In this document: one piece after another, positions 9,336 through 19,003 of the stretch
How the letters are laid out: every line of letters begins with the position of its first letter
How positions within the stretch are numbered: the first letter of the stretch is position 1
NCBI RefSeq assembly: GCF_030316855.1
Contig: NZ_JASZYR010000006.1
Span: 186,001 to 250,000, forward strand
Direction: 5' to 3'
DNA length: 64,000 nt
DNA from: Variovorax sp. J22P240
Lineage (GTDB): Bacteria > Pseudomonadota > Gammaproteobacteria > Burkholderiales > Burkholderiaceae_C
The notes under the pieces: model-generated
What the model saw: the letters and a program-made list of their open reading frames with translations, nothing else
What the model was told of the DNA's origin: nothing
Databases searched by the model: none
Program-made: the position numbers and the translations under genes

Positions 9336-9951
9336 GCGCGCCACTGGGTCGCGGCTTCTTGCTGGCGTAGTTCCATACACGCCACCCGAGGAGCACTGCG
9401 ATGATCGTGGCGTAAACAAACACTTCGGAGAAGTTGTTCTTGCCGGCGCGCATCCAGAAGAAGTGCAACAGGCCGAGCCCGGCGATGACATACACCAGCT
9501 TGTGGAGCGTCTGCCACCGCTTGGCCCCCAACGCCTTGATGGCCCGGTTGAACGAGGTCGCGGCCAGCGGCGTAAGCAGCACAAAGGCAGAGAACCCCAC
9601 CAGGATGAATGGTCGCTTGGCGATGTCCTTCGCGATCTCGGGTACGTCGAAACCCATGTCGAACCAGCTGTAGCTCAGCAGGTGCACGACGACATAGAAG
9701 TATGCGAACAAGCCCAGCATCCGCCGGAAGCGCGCCAGCGAATTCAACTTGGTGATCACCCGCAGCGGCGTGACGGCCAGCACGATGCAGATGAATCGAA
9801 GCGTCCAGTCGCCCATCGAGCGGATCAGGTGCTCCGCCGGATTGGCGCCCAGCCCGTTGGTGAGTGCACCGTAGAACAGCCACGCGAAGGGCAGCAGGCA
9901 CAGCACGAACACCAGCGGCTTGGCCGCCGGATGCATCAGGAGCTTGTTCAC
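9313..9951 (-). CDS. msrQ: Methionine sulfoxide reductase heme subunit MsrQ
   Basis: A 212-residue polytopic heme b protein of the ferric-reductase-like family that passes quinol electrons to periplasmic MsrP, which repairs oxidised methionine. About six transmembrane helices are visible, with conserved histidines (YVVVHLLSYSWFD, LHKLVYVIAGLGLLHFFW). It starts 12 bases after the msrP stop, so the pair is an operon. The stop region overlaps lysA by 23 bases, tail to tail. Confidence 0.93.
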   Translation of the reverse strand: MNKLLMHPAAKPLVFVLCLLPFAWLFYGALTNGLGANPAEHLIRSMGDWTLRFICIVLAVTPLRVITKLNSLARFRRMLGLFAYFYVVVHLLSYSWFDMGFDVPEIAKDIAKRPFILVGFSAFVLLTPLAATSFNRAIKALGAKRWQTLHKLVYVIAGLGLLHFFWMRAGKNNFSEVFVYATIIAVLLGWRVWNYASKKPRPSGALSRPAAR

Positions 9952-9963
9952 GACAGGCCCGGC

Positions 9964-10962
9964 TCAGTAGAACTTCTTCAGGTCCATGCCCGCGTAGAGC
10001 TGGCCGACCTGCGCTTCGTAGCCGTTGAACATCTGCGTCTTGGTTCGCTTGGCGAACAGCCCGCCGCCATCGCCGATGCGGCGCTCGGTCGCCTGGCTCC
10101 AGCGCGGATGGTCCACGTTCGGGTTCACGTTGGAATAGAAGCCGTATTCCTGTGCCGCGGCCTTGTTCCAGGCGGTGCCGGGTTCCTTCTCAACGAAGCG
10201 GATCTTGACGATCGACTTGCCACTCTTGAAGCCGTACTTCCATGGCACCACGATGCGTACCGGCGCGCCGTTCTGGTTGGGCAGCACCTCGCCATACATG
10301 CCGAAGGTCAGCAGCGTGAGCGGATGCATCGCCTCGTCCATGCGCAGCCCCTCGGCATAGGGCCAGTCGAGGATGCGCGAACCGACGAAGGGCATGGTCT
10401 TGGGATCCGCGAGGGTGATGAACTCGACGTACTTGGCATTGCCCTGCGGCTCGACCTTCTTGATGAGCTCGGCCAGCGAATAGCCTACCCACGGAATGAC
10501 CATTGACCAGCCTTCGACGCAGCGCAGCCGGTAGATGCGTTCTTCCTGTGCGCTGAGCTTGATCAGATCCTCGATGCCGTATTTGCCGGGCTTCTTGACG
10601 AGGCCTTCGACCTCGACGGTCCACGGCTTCGTCTTGAGCGTGCCGGCGTTCTTGACCGGGTCGCCCTTGTCGGTACCGAACTCGTAGTAGTTGTTGTAGC
10701 TGGTCACGTCCTTGTAGTCGCTGACCTTTTCCATGGTCTGTGCGCCAGGGACAGTCGACTTCGCGCCCGGCAATGGCGCCAGCTTGCCCGGCGCCGCAAC
10801 TTGCGCCAGTGCGTCGCGGGCGGCCCATGACGCCATGGCCGCACCGGCCGCGCCGCCGGCCAGCCACTTGAGCATGTCGCGCCGGCCTTCGTAGACGCCC
10901 CGCGGAGTGATCTCGCTCGAATGCGGGTGGATGAAGCCGTTGTCACGGGATTGAATCAACAT
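9964..10962 (-). CDS. msrP: Protein-methionine-sulfoxide reductase catalytic subunit MsrP
   Basis: Periplasmic molybdopterin enzyme (332 residues) reducing methionine sulfoxide in exported proteins. The N-terminus carries a Tat signal ([15 protein letters not shown]) and an Ala-rich cleavage region. The molybdenum-ligand cysteine lies in [15 protein letters not shown]. The conserved [21 protein letters not shown] and C-terminal PTAWNKAA-like stretches fit the sulfite-oxidase fold. It precedes msrQ. ATG 10962 leaves a rather long n-region before the twin arginine, which is usual for the family. Confidence 0.94.
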   Translation of the reverse strand: MLIQSRDNGFIHPHSSEITPRGVYEGRRDMLKWLAGGAAGAAMASWAARDALAQVAAPGKLAPLPGAKSTVPGAQTMEKVSDYKDVTSYNNYYEFGTDKGDPVKNAGTLKTKPWTVEVEGLVKKPGKYGIEDLIKLSAQEERIYRLRCVEGWSMVIPWVGYSLAELIKKVEPQGNAKYVEFITLADPKTMPFVGSRILDWPYAEGLRMDEAMHPLTLLTFGMYGEVLPNQNGAPVRIVVPWKYGFKSGKSIVKIRFVEKEPGTAWNKAAAQEYGFYSNVNPNVDHPRWSQATERRIGDGGGLFAKRTKTQMFNGYEAQVGQLYAGMDLKKFY

Positions 10963-11077
10963 GGTTGCCTTTCGCCTGAATTGCTGTGCCCAGATGAGTT
11001 CGTTGCCAACGATGATCCGGTTACGCGAAGAACGCGCCTTTGGTTCACTTCATCCGGAAAATTCCGCGCGCCGACGC

Positions 11078-12394
11078 CTACAAGGTGCCGTAGCTGTGCA
11101 AGCCACTCAGGAACATGTTGACGCCGAGAAAGGCAAAGGTCGTCACCGCCAGCCCGCCCAGGGCCCACCACGCCGCCACGGTGCCGCGCAGCCCCTTCAC
11201 CAGCCGCATGTGCAGCCAGGCCGCATAGTTGAGCCAGACAATCAGCGCCCAAGTCTCCTTGGGATCCCAGCTCCAGTAGCCACCCCATGCATCGGCCGCC
11301 CACAGGGCGCCAAGGACGGTGGCAATCGTGAAGAACGCGAAGCCGACCGTGATGGACTTGTACATCACGTCATCCAGCACTTCATTGGCCGGCAGGCGTG
11401 CTGCAATGCGCTTGCGGCCCAGCAGAATGCCTGCGGCGATCAGCGCCGATATCGCCGCGTAGCCCACCCAGTAGCTTCCGCCGGCCTCCTGCACCCGCTG
11501 GCGGAACGCCACCGGCACGAAACACAGCGCCACGCCCAGCAGCCAGATCGGCGTGAGCTTGTACCAGCGCGTCTCACTCGCCTGCTCCTTGATGAGATAG
11601 GCGAACGCGACCATCGCCGCCAACGAAAAAGTGCCGTAGCCGATGAAATTGGCCGGCACGTGCAGCTTCATCCACCAGCTCTGCAGCGCCGGCACCAGCG
11701 GCTGGATTTCATGGGCTTCGCGCACCAGCGTGTACCAGAGCAGGAAACCGACCGCCGCGCTCACCACCAGCATCACGAACGCACCCAGCGCACGCGTACC
11801 GTAGCGAGATTCGAAATACAGATAGAAGGCCGCGGTCAGCCAGCAGAAAAGGACGAACACCTCGTAGAGGTTGCTGACCGGAATGTGGCCGATGTCCGGG
11901 CCGAGCTGATGGCTTTCGTACCAACGCACCATCGTGCCGATCAGCGCCATGGTGACGGCAGCCCACGCGAGGCGCGAGCCGATCAGGTCCATCGTGTCGC
12001 CCTGCTTGCCGCCGAAGAAGCCGATCCAGTAGAACAGGGTGCTCATGAAGAAGAGCACGCTCATCCAGAGGATTGCGGACTGGCTAGACAGGAAGTACTT
12101 GAGCCAGAACACCGAGTCGGCCCGCGCCAGGTCGCCCTGATAGGAAAAGATGGCCAGCAGCGCCGCGCAGGCGACCACGATCGCCAGCACGCGCAGCGGC
12201 CGCCAGAACCAACCCAGCCAGATCGCCGCTGGAATGGCGGCCACGAGGATGGTCTTCTCGTAGTAGTCCATTGACCCGGCGTAGCGCGAGAACGCAAAAA
12301 ATCCGCCCGCCGCCACCAGGACCGCGAAGATCCAGTCGAAGGCGTTGCGGCGCGAAAACCAGCTGTCGTTGAGCGTGAGGGTGGTGGTAGTCAT
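11078..12394 (-). CDS. ccsB: Cytochrome c biogenesis protein CcsB/ResC (CcmF/C-like)
   Basis: System II cytochrome c maturation component, 438 residues, with about eight to ten transmembrane helices. It has the heme-handling WWD motif (DAWGGYWSWDPKETWALI) and flanking histidines (WMKLHVPANFIGYG, WLHMRL, LSGLHSYG). It overlaps the upstream resB gene by 4 bases and forms with it the heme-export and ligation complex that attaches heme to apocytochromes such as the c4 protein encoded just upstream. Confidence 0.94.
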   Translation of the reverse strand: MTTTTLTLNDSWFSRRNAFDWIFAVLVAAGGFFAFSRYAGSMDYYEKTILVAAIPAAIWLGWFWRPLRVLAIVVACAALLAIFSYQGDLARADSVFWLKYFLSSQSAILWMSVLFFMSTLFYWIGFFGGKQGDTMDLIGSRLAWAAVTMALIGTMVRWYESHQLGPDIGHIPVSNLYEVFVLFCWLTAAFYLYFESRYGTRALGAFVMLVVSAAVGFLLWYTLVREAHEIQPLVPALQSWWMKLHVPANFIGYGTFSLAAMVAFAYLIKEQASETRWYKLTPIWLLGVALCFVPVAFRQRVQEAGGSYWVGYAAISALIAAGILLGRKRIAARLPANEVLDDVMYKSITVGFAFFTIATVLGALWAADAWGGYWSWDPKETWALIVWLNYAAWLHMRLVKGLRGTVAAWWALGGLAVTTFAFLGVNMFLSGLHSYGTL

Positions 12395-14532
12395 GACGCC
12401 GTGTCTTTCCTGATGGCGAGCAGCTTTTCTTTCAGGTGCTCGAATTCACGATCGCTGTCCATGGTCTTGCGATTGACCGAAAAGGCCATGGTGGCCGCCG
12501 TGCCGCGCGGGTGGGCATCGTCCTTCGCCAGCCAGACCCACAGCCTGCGCTCGCGCACATACAGCATCGCAAAAATGCCGATGATCAGCAACAGGCACCC
12601 TAGGTAAACGATGTTCTTGCCAGGGGCTCGGGCGACCTGGAACACGCTGGCCTGCACCTGCTTGAAGTCCGTCATCATCAACGCCACCGGGGCAGGATAG
12701 AAATGGGCATCGCTGATGGCCAGCACTGCCTGGGTGAGGAAGGTCTGCGTCTTTTCGTCAGACGGCATCGCCGCGAGACCGGCCTTCTCGCGGCTCACGT
12801 TGAGCACCTCGAACAGCACGTCGTTGAGGATGCGCACCAGCACCGCCCCGGCGCGCTCCCGCTCGCCCTCAGGAATGTTGGCTTCCATGAATTCGGCGAT
12901 GGCCTGCCAGCCGCCGGTGCTCACGGCATCGGTCTTGGCGCGCTCGGCGCCAGCGAACAGCGCCAGCGCACGCGCGGCAGAGGAGCGAAGCTGGTTGGCG
13001 AGTTCAGGACGCTTCGGATCGGTCGCTCGCACGATGTAGCGGTCGATGGCCCGCGCACGTGCGTCGTCATCGGCCAGCGTCGCACGCATGCGCACGAAGG
13101 TCTCCATCGACCCCTGTTCGTCGGCCGGCACGCGCAGGTAGCGGAACGGCTCCTCTGGCCGTTCGCGCATGCCGAGCAGGAAGACTGGCTGTCCGTCGCC
13201 GGTGTCGACCGGAACCATGTGGTTTTGATACTCACGCGCCTGTCCGGCAGCATCGCGCAGCTTGTAGCCGACGCTAGGCCCGATGTTGCGCAGCACCTTC
13301 GGTTTGTTGGTCTTGTTCGCCGCACCCAGGCGCGATTCAAGACTGTTGTGCAAATCGACCTTGCGCACGTCGGCGCCGCTCGTCATCGCGCCGCCGGCGC
13401 TCTCACCGAAGTTCTCGACGTTGATCACGCGCAGCGCGGTGTACTCCAGCGTAAGCCGGTCGGTGCCATTGGTGATTTCGGAGCTGCCACCGATCGTGCC
13501 TTCGACCTCGAAGGGCTTGGCCGCGGCAGCCATCGGCACGGCCTTCAGCTTCACGGTCGAGCCGCCGTCGTCGAAGCTCGACTGGTAGATCTCGATGCCC
13601 TTGTAGCTCGCCGGGTGATTCACCTCGATGCGCGCCGGGATCTGCTTGCCCGTTTCGCGATCGTGAAGCACCACCTCGCTCGCGAACAGCTTGGGCATGC
13701 CGGTGGAGTAGTAGTCGACGATGAATTTCTTCAGTTCGATGGAGAAAGGCAGATCCTGCAGCAGCACCCCATCCGACTGGTTGAGGATGGCGACGCTCGA
13801 CTGCGCGCCCTCGGGCACCAGGATGTTGCCGCGGAAGGTCGGGTTGCGCGGCGAAAGGCGATGTTGGGGCGGCACATCGGCAATGAGGCCGCCGCCGGTG
13901 TAGACGCTCTTGCCGGCGAACCAGGTCTGCGCCCGCACGATCAAATCGCCGTCGAGCAGGCCTCCGATGCACACCAGCACGATCGCGCCGTGCGCGGCGA
14001 TGTAGCCGAGCTTGTGCGCCCCGCCTGCGCGCGCCGCCACCATCCAGCCGTCGCCATCGCGGTGTTGGAGCTTGACCTTCCAGCCGCCGGTGGCCAGCAA
14101 CTGGCCGATGCGATTGGCGGCCGTGTCCGGTGTCTCGTCGAGCACCGTCTCGGCCCGCTGGCCGAAGGCCCTGAGGCTCTGGACCCTGATGCCTTCCTTG
14201 TAGGTCTTCAGGTCCGACAGGATGCGCGGCGTGTTGCGGGCGATGCACAGCGACGTGCTGATCACGAGGAACGCAAGGATCAGCAGGAACCACCAGGCGC
14301 TGTAGATCGAATCGAGCTTCGCCGCGCGGAACACTTCGGCCCAGAAAGGCCCGAACTGGTTGATGTAGTTGTTGATGGGCTCGTGCTGCTTGAGCACGGT
14401 GCCGATGATCGATGCGATGCAGATGATCGTCAGCAACGCGATCGCGAAGCGCATCGACGACAGCAGCTCCACCGCCGCGCGGACCACTTGGGGACCGCGA
14501 CGGACTCGAAGGCCGTGGGTGGAAACTGACAT
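12391..14532 (-). CDS. resB: Cytochrome c biogenesis protein ResB (Ccs1)
   Basis: System II partner of CcsB, 713 residues. Transmembrane segments are clear near residues 25-45, 75-95 and 170-190 and again near the C-terminus (IVYLGCLLLIIGIFAMLYV), with a large periplasmic domain between. Typical ResB sequence includes SSMRFAIALLTIICIASIIG and NYINQFGPFWAEVF. It is thought to hold apocytochrome and heme for ligation. First gene of the resB-ccsB pair, separated from the cytochrome c4 gene by a terminator. Confidence 0.94.
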   Translation of the reverse strand: MSVSTHGLRVRRGPQVVRAAVELLSSMRFAIALLTIICIASIIGTVLKQHEPINNYINQFGPFWAEVFRAAKLDSIYSAWWFLLILAFLVISTSLCIARNTPRILSDLKTYKEGIRVQSLRAFGQRAETVLDETPDTAANRIGQLLATGGWKVKLQHRDGDGWMVAARAGGAHKLGYIAAHGAIVLVCIGGLLDGDLIVRAQTWFAGKSVYTGGGLIADVPPQHRLSPRNPTFRGNILVPEGAQSSVAILNQSDGVLLQDLPFSIELKKFIVDYYSTGMPKLFASEVVLHDRETGKQIPARIEVNHPASYKGIEIYQSSFDDGGSTVKLKAVPMAAAAKPFEVEGTIGGSSEITNGTDRLTLEYTALRVINVENFGESAGGAMTSGADVRKVDLHNSLESRLGAANKTNKPKVLRNIGPSVGYKLRDAAGQAREYQNHMVPVDTGDGQPVFLLGMRERPEEPFRYLRVPADEQGSMETFVRMRATLADDDARARAIDRYIVRATDPKRPELANQLRSSAARALALFAGAERAKTDAVSTGGWQAIAEFMEANIPEGERERAGAVLVRILNDVLFEVLNVSREKAGLAAMPSDEKTQTFLTQAVLAISDAHFYPAPVALMMTDFKQVQASVFQVARAPGKNIVYLGCLLLIIGIFAMLYVRERRLWVWLAKDDAHPRGTAATMAFSVNRKTMDSDREFEHLKEKLLAIRKDTAS

Positions 14533-14553
14533 GAGGAGCGAACCGTGGGAAGC

Positions 14554-14594
14554 AAAAAAGGCGGGCCATCCTTACTGGATCGGCCCGCCTTGTT
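14554..14594 (-). terminator. Rho-independent terminator downstream of cytochrome c4
   Basis: On the minus strand a perfect 8-bp stem (GGCGGGCC at 14560-14567 against GGCCCGCC at 14582-14589, 14-base loop) is followed by six T residues. It lies about 45 bases past the cytochrome c4 stop and before resB, so it should end the c4 transcript. On the plus strand it is followed by TTGTTT, so some bidirectional activity is possible. Confidence 0.85.
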
Positions 14595-14638
14595 TGGGGT
14601 TTGTTATCGGCGGTTAGTTCACGCTGAACCGCTGCAAA

Positions 14639-15313
14639 TCAGCGCAGGCCGGCAATGTAGTCGGCCACAGCCTTGATTTCGCGGTCATTGAGCTTGGCGG
14701 CCACACCGTTCATTGGCGCCGAATTCAGGCGGATGTTGTCGCGGAACTGGACGAGTTGCGCCACCGTGTAATCGGCATGCTGACCGCCGAGGCGCGGGTA
14801 TTGGGCCGGAATGCCGGCGCCGTCTGGACTGTGGCAGCCTGCGCAGGCCGGAATCTGGCGATCCGCAACGCCGCCGCGGAAGATGCGTTCACCCAGCGCG
14901 ACCAGGTCTTTTTCCTTCGAATAACCGGTCTTGATCTTCTTGGAGCCTACGAACCACGCAATGTTGCGCATGTCTTCGTCCGACAGGGCCGCCGCCATCG
15001 GCTTCATGATCGCGCTCTTGCGCTTGCCGGACTTGAAGTCCTGAAGCTGCTTGAGGATGTATTCGGGATGCTGCTGCGCCAGCTTGGGATTTGCCGCAAT
15101 GGCCGAATTGCCGTCGGCGTTGTGGCACGAGGCGCAGCTTTGGCTGTTGGCCGGCGTGGCATTGAAGATGGTCTCGCCCTTGGCCGGATCGGGTTTGGCC
15201 GCCTTGGGGGGCGCCTCGGCTGCCGGCTTGGCGGCATGCTCGTCGGCGGCGAAGCTGGCACTGGCGGCGACGCCCAACAGGGCTGCAAGCAGAAAATTGG
15301 CAAACAACTTCAT
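14639..15313 (-). CDS. Diheme cytochrome c4
   Basis: A 224-residue periplasmic diheme cytochrome c carrying electrons to terminal oxidases. A Sec signal peptide (ends ASASFAAD) is followed by an Ala/Pro/Lys spacer and two class I heme domains with binding motifs CASCH and CAGCH. Distal methionines are plausible in IMKPMAAALSD and NSAPMNGVAAKL. It lies upstream of the resB-ccsB maturation genes and is divergent from engB. The terminator at 14554 separates it from resB. Confidence 0.93.
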   Translation of the reverse strand: MKLFANFLLAALLGVAASASFAADEHAAKPAAEAPPKAAKPDPAKGETIFNATPANSQSCASCHNADGNSAIAANPKLAQQHPEYILKQLQDFKSGKRKSAIMKPMAAALSDEDMRNIAWFVGSKKIKTGYSKEKDLVALGERIFRGGVADRQIPACAGCHSPDGAGIPAQYPRLGGQHADYTVAQLVQFRDNIRLNSAPMNGVAAKLNDREIKAVADYIAGLR

Positions 15314-15356
15314 ATCGGGGGCTTAGATTTAGGGCGCAAAACCCGGCGATTCTACA

Positions 15357-16124
15357 ATGGCGCCCCGTTCCGAAAGCTCATTGATGACCACCCCGCCGCG
15401 CAAGCCGGCCGCACCCTACTCCCGCACGGCTCCGGCCGTGGACGCCGCGGCCGCCGAACGCGCCCGCGTCGCCCGGGGCTGGCTGCACACCGCCCACTTC
15501 CTCACCAGCGCGCCCCAGTTGGAGCATTTGCCGCCTTTCGACCTGCCCGAGATCGCCTTCGTCGGCCGCTCAAACGCCGGTAAATCGACGGCGATCAACA
15601 CGCTCACGCAACAGACGCGCCTGGCCTTCGCATCGAAGACGCCCGGCCGGACGCAGCACATCAACCTGTTTGGCGTCGGCAAGCAGAAGGTCGACGACGC
15701 GCTGCTGGCCGACCTTCCGGGCTACGGCTACGCGGCCGTGCCCCGTGAAGCCAAGCTGCGCTGGCAGCGCGTGATGGGCAACTACCTGATGACGCGCGAG
15801 AGCCTGCGTGGCGTCGTGCTGATGTGCGATCCGCGCCACGGCCTCACCGAACTGGACGAGATCCTGCTGGATGTCATTCGCCCCAGGGTCGAGCAAGGGC
15901 TCAAGTTCCTGGTGCTGCTGACCAAGGCGGACAAGCTCACGCGTTCGGACGGCGCCAAGGCACTGTCGATTGCGCGACTGCAGGCCGGCGGCGGCGAGGT
16001 CAAACTGTTCTCGGCGCTGAAACAGCAGGGCGTGGACGAAGCGGCCGAATTGCTCTGGCGCTGGGTACACCCGGAGGGCGAGCAGCCCGCGGAGCCGCCA
16101 GCACAGGTCGACGAACAGGGCTGA
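15357..16124 (+). CDS. engB: Ribosome biogenesis GTPase EngB (YihA/YsxC)
   Basis: GTPase needed for large-subunit assembly; 255 residues from ATG 15357 or 246 from ATG 15384. G motifs are complete: G1 GRSNAGKST, G2 TPGRTQ, G3 DLPGYGYA, G4 TKAD, G5 SALK. The N-terminal extension of about 55 residues before the HTAHFLTSAPQ motif is longer than in E. coli. Neither candidate start has a strong Shine-Dalgarno sequence, so the start is uncertain. Confidence 0.93.
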   Translation: MAPRSESSLMTTPPRKPAAPYSRTAPAVDAAAAERARVARGWLHTAHFLTSAPQLEHLPPFDLPEIAFVGRSNAGKSTAINTLTQQTRLAFASKTPGRTQHINLFGVGKQKVDDALLADLPGYGYAAVPREAKLRWQRVMGNYLMTRESLRGVVLMCDPRHGLTELDEILLDVIRPRVEQGLKFLVLLTKADKLTRSDGAKALSIARLQAGGGEVKLFSALKQQGVDEAAELLWRWVHPEGEQPAEPPAQVDEQG

Positions 16125-16197
16125 GGGATCGGTAACGGCGACTCTCCTCTCTGGCTGAATCCGAGACATCCAACCAAGAGCAAGAAGGAGACAACCC

Positions 16198-17112
16198 GTG
16201 ATCGAGACTTTTGCCCGCAAGCTGCCCAACGGCACCACCCTCAGTTGCCGCGCGACCGGCACGCCGGGACGCCCGCTGATGGTGTTCCTGCACGGCTTTC
16301 CCGAGGCCGCCTTCATCTGGGACGCACTGCTCGATTACTTCGCGCAACCCGAGCACGGCGGATTCCGCTGCATCGCGCCCAACCTGCGCGGCTTCGAGAA
16401 ATCGAGTTCGCCCACCGAGGTGTCCGCCTACCGCGCCCATCTGCTGGTGCAGGACGTCGCCGAACTCGCCGCGACCGAAAACCCTGAAGGAAAGATCGAG
16501 GTCCTGGTCGCGCATGACTGGGGCGGCGCCTTCGGCTGGGGCTACGCCAACCAGCACGGCGAAAAGCTCGGCAGGCTGGTGATCATCAATTCGCCGCATC
16601 CGGGTACTTTCACGCGCGAATTGCTGAACAACCCGGCGCAGCAGGCCGCGAGCGCTTACATGAACTTTCTGGCCCGGCCCGATGCCGAAGCCCTGCTCTC
16701 GGCCGACGACTATCGACGCATGTGGCCCTTCTTCACGCTGATGAAGGCAGGGCCGGACGGCTTCGGCTGGCTCACCGAGGATGTGAAGAACCAGTACCGC
16801 GAGGTCTGGAACGCTGGCCTGACGGGCGCCTGCAACCTCTATCGCGTCACGCCGATGAAGCCGGCCGTGCCCGGCCAGCCGGCACCCCAGATCCCCACGC
16901 TGCCGCGCGAACGGCTCACGGTCGCCGCGCCGACCTTCGTGCTGTGGGCGCTCGACGATTCGGCCCTGCTGCCGGGCTTGCTCGAAGGGCTGGAAGACTA
17001 CGTGCCGAAACTCGATCTCAAGAAGGTGCCGGGCGCGACGCACTGGCTGATCCATGAGCAGCCCCGGTTCGTCGCCAGCGAGATCGAAGCTTTCATACGG
17101 CGAGCCCAATAG
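16198..17112 (+). CDS. Alpha/beta hydrolase of the epoxide hydrolase/haloalkane dehalogenase type
   Basis: A 304-residue soluble alpha/beta hydrolase. The oxyanion motif HGFPEA (from His32) and nucleophile elbow AHDWGGAFGW (Asp107) mark the Asp-nucleophile epoxide hydrolase/haloalkane dehalogenase branch, with the catalytic His in GATHWLIHEQP (about His282). A variable cap domain lies between. Start is GTG 16198, supported by AAGGAG nine bases upstream. No operon partner is evident, so the substrate cannot be named. Confidence 0.85.
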   Translation: MIETFARKLPNGTTLSCRATGTPGRPLMVFLHGFPEAAFIWDALLDYFAQPEHGGFRCIAPNLRGFEKSSSPTEVSAYRAHLLVQDVAELAATENPEGKIEVLVAHDWGGAFGWGYANQHGEKLGRLVIINSPHPGTFTRELLNNPAQQAASAYMNFLARPDAEALLSADDYRRMWPFFTLMKAGPDGFGWLTEDVKNQYREVWNAGLTGACNLYRVTPMKPAVPGQPAPQIPTLPRERLTVAAPTFVLWALDDSALLPGLLEGLEDYVPKLDLKKVPGATHWLIHEQPRFVASEIEAFIRRAQ

Positions 17113-17191
17113 GAGATCCGGCCGCCGCCGGGCCTCCCCCTCGGGGGGTGGCGAATTGCCGCAGCGAACCGAAGTGAAAAGCCGGGGGGCC
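17113..17191. terminator. Convergent intergenic hairpin, possible bidirectional terminator
   Basis: Between two converging genes lies a G/C inverted repeat (CCCCC at 17136-17140 against GGGGG at 17143-17148) and a second GGGGGGCCC run near the acyltransferase stop. There is no U tract, so termination is only inferred from position. Confidence 0.3.
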
Positions 17192-18076
17192 CTAGTAGAT
17201 CGAAGGGTCGCCCTCGGGGCGCGTCTTGAAGCGGCGATGCACCCAGTAGTACTGCGAGGGCATGGTGTCGATGTAGCCCTCCAGGCGCCGGTTCATCAGG
17301 GCGGTGTCGGCCATCACGTCCTCGGTAGGGAAGTTCTTCCAGGCCTCGAGCACTTCGATCTCGTAGCCATCCTTGGTGAGCTTCGAGACGATCGGCACCA
17401 CCTTGGCCCGGCCCAGCCGCGCGAAGCGCGACAGCGACGGCACGGTGGCTGCCTGTACGCCGTAGAAGGGCACGAACACGGTTTGATCGCGCCCGAAATC
17501 CATGTCGGGCAGCAGGTACAGCAACCCGCCCTTGCGCAGCCCCGCAATGATCGGCTTGATGCCATCGACACGGTTCAGGGTGATCACGTTGCCGAAGCGC
17601 TTGCGGCCTTCGCGGATCCACTCGTCCACCATCGGATCCCGCTGGGTGGTGTAGATGGTGGTCGAAGGCCGGGCCGTGTGCATCGTCAGCGCCGTGGCTG
17701 CCGCATCCAAGCCGTAGAAATGTGGCGCGAAGAGGATCGTCGGTTCGTGACCGTGCGCAATCTCGTCGATTTCCTTGACCGCGCCATGCACCTTGAGCCG
17801 CCGCGCGACGACCTCTTCCGGCGCATGCCAGAGCCAGCTGCGGTCGAGCCATGACTGGGCCACATAGACGAAGGTCTCGCGCGCCATGCGGCGGCGTTCG
17901 GCGGGCGACTTGTCCGGAAAACACACGGCCAGGTTCGCATCCACCACCCGCCGACGAGGAACGGCAGCCACGTGCAGCACCGGTCCGAGCAGCGCGCCGA
18001 ATCTTCGCACCAGCGGCAACGGCACGTGCGCCAGCGTTCGCATGAAGGCGATGCCGAGTCTCGAAGTGAGGCTCAC
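17192..18076 (-). CDS. Lipid A biosynthesis (KDO)2-lipid IVA acyltransferase, LpxL/HtrB family
   Basis: Inner-membrane-associated acyltransferase of 294 residues that adds a secondary acyl chain to lipid A. The family catalytic motif HX4(D/E) is HFYGLD (His119, Asp124). Other family stretches are YTTQRDPMVDEWIREGRKRFG, seen in part as DEWIREGRKRFGN, and GGLLYLLPDMDFG. GTG 18076 is chosen because it gives a GTGA overlap with the upstream paralogue; the next in-frame ATG is 18043. Two adjacent paralogues probably act at different acylation positions. Confidence 0.88.
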   Translation of the reverse strand: MSLTSRLGIAFMRTLAHVPLPLVRRFGALLGPVLHVAAVPRRRVVDANLAVCFPDKSPAERRRMARETFVYVAQSWLDRSWLWHAPEEVVARRLKVHGAVKEIDEIAHGHEPTILFAPHFYGLDAAATALTMHTARPSTTIYTTQRDPMVDEWIREGRKRFGNVITLNRVDGIKPIIAGLRKGGLLYLLPDMDFGRDQTVFVPFYGVQAATVPSLSRFARLGRAKVVPIVSKLTKDGYEIEVLEAWKNFPTEDVMADTALMNRRLEGYIDTMPSQYYWVHRRFKTRPEGDPSIY

Positions 18077-18951
18077 GAAGCCACCTCGGCCGCTTCGGCG
18101 CGCGGCTGCTTGTAGCGCGCGTAGTCCCAGACGTACTGGCCCGGCAAACGGCGAATCAGCCTGGCAATCCCTTCGTTCATGGCCGTCGCGGCGGCCTCGG
18201 GCGTGGCCTTGGGGTCGCTCATCGCGGTGCCGTCGAAGGGCTCGAACCGGATCGCGTAGCCGGCCCCACGCGGCAGTCGCTCGCAGACGCCGAGGAACAC
18301 CCGGGCACCGGTCTGTTGCGCGAGGCGGGGCAACAGCGTCATCGTGTAGGCCGGACGACCGAAGAACGGCGCCCAGACCCCCTGCCCCAGCGGTGGCACC
18401 TGATCCGGCAACAGGCCGGTGTAGCCGCCGTTGCGAAGCGTACGGATCAGACCGCGCACGCCAGCCAAGGTGGTGGGCAAGGTCTGCAGGCCGGGGCGGT
18501 CCCGGGAGCCTGCGATCAGGTCCGCCATGAATTTCTTGCGGGCTGGCCTGAACAGCGCGGTGATCGGGCCGTAGGCCTCGAAGAAACGCTCGCCGACAGC
18601 CTGACCCAAGGTTTCCCAACTGCCGAGATGCGGCGAAACGAGGATCACGCCCTTGCGCGCGGCCAGCGCGGCCTCGAACGCCTCGACGCCGTCCCAGCGG
18701 ACGATCTTCGGCAGCAGGCTTTCGCCCTTCGGACGTGCCCAGACCCAGGGGAGCTCGCCCACCATGGCGCCGGCGGCGGTGATCGCGGGCCGGTATTGCG
18801 CCGGCGTGAATCCGGCAGCTTCGGCGTTTTCCCGAAAGCGCCGGCGGTAGTCCGGCGCCATCCACCAAACCAGCCAGCCAAGGCATCCGCCGACCGCGTG
18901 CATCAGGGGCAGCGGCAATCGGGCAAGCCAACGGAAGAGAGAAAGCATCAA
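18073..18951 (-). CDS. Lysophospholipid/lipid A acyltransferase, LpxL/HtrB family
   Basis: A 292-residue paralogue of the next gene. The catalytic motif is HLGSWE (His108, Glu113) after a hydrophobic N-terminal anchor (LSLFRWLARLPLPLMHAVGG). GGYTGLLPDQVPP and GVWAPFFGRPAYTMTLLPRLA are typical of late lipid A acyltransferases. It is the first gene of a two-gene operon, divergent from metK. Which acyl position it serves cannot be told from sequence. Confidence 0.9.
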   Translation of the reverse strand: MMLSLFRWLARLPLPLMHAVGGCLGWLVWWMAPDYRRRFRENAEAAGFTPAQYRPAITAAGAMVGELPWVWARPKGESLLPKIVRWDGVEAFEAALAARKGVILVSPHLGSWETLGQAVGERFFEAYGPITALFRPARKKFMADLIAGSRDRPGLQTLPTTLAGVRGLIRTLRNGGYTGLLPDQVPPLGQGVWAPFFGRPAYTMTLLPRLAQQTGARVFLGVCERLPRGAGYAIRFEPFDGTAMSDPKATPEAAATAMNEGIARLIRRLPGQYVWDYARYKQPRAEAAEVAS

Positions 18952-19003
18952 AACAGGGAGGGGTGAAATCAGGACGCGCGCGCAGCGTACAGCGCGGCTC
19001 GAA

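Noticed and set aside
12703..14529. A 608-codon open frame on the plus strand
   Set aside because: Antisense to resB, which is well supported by motifs and by operon context with ccsB.
17192..18076. Loss of the catalytic Glu in the second acyltransferase (HX4D)
   Set aside because: HX4D as well as HX4E is accepted in this acyltransferase family, so it is not evidence of inactivity.
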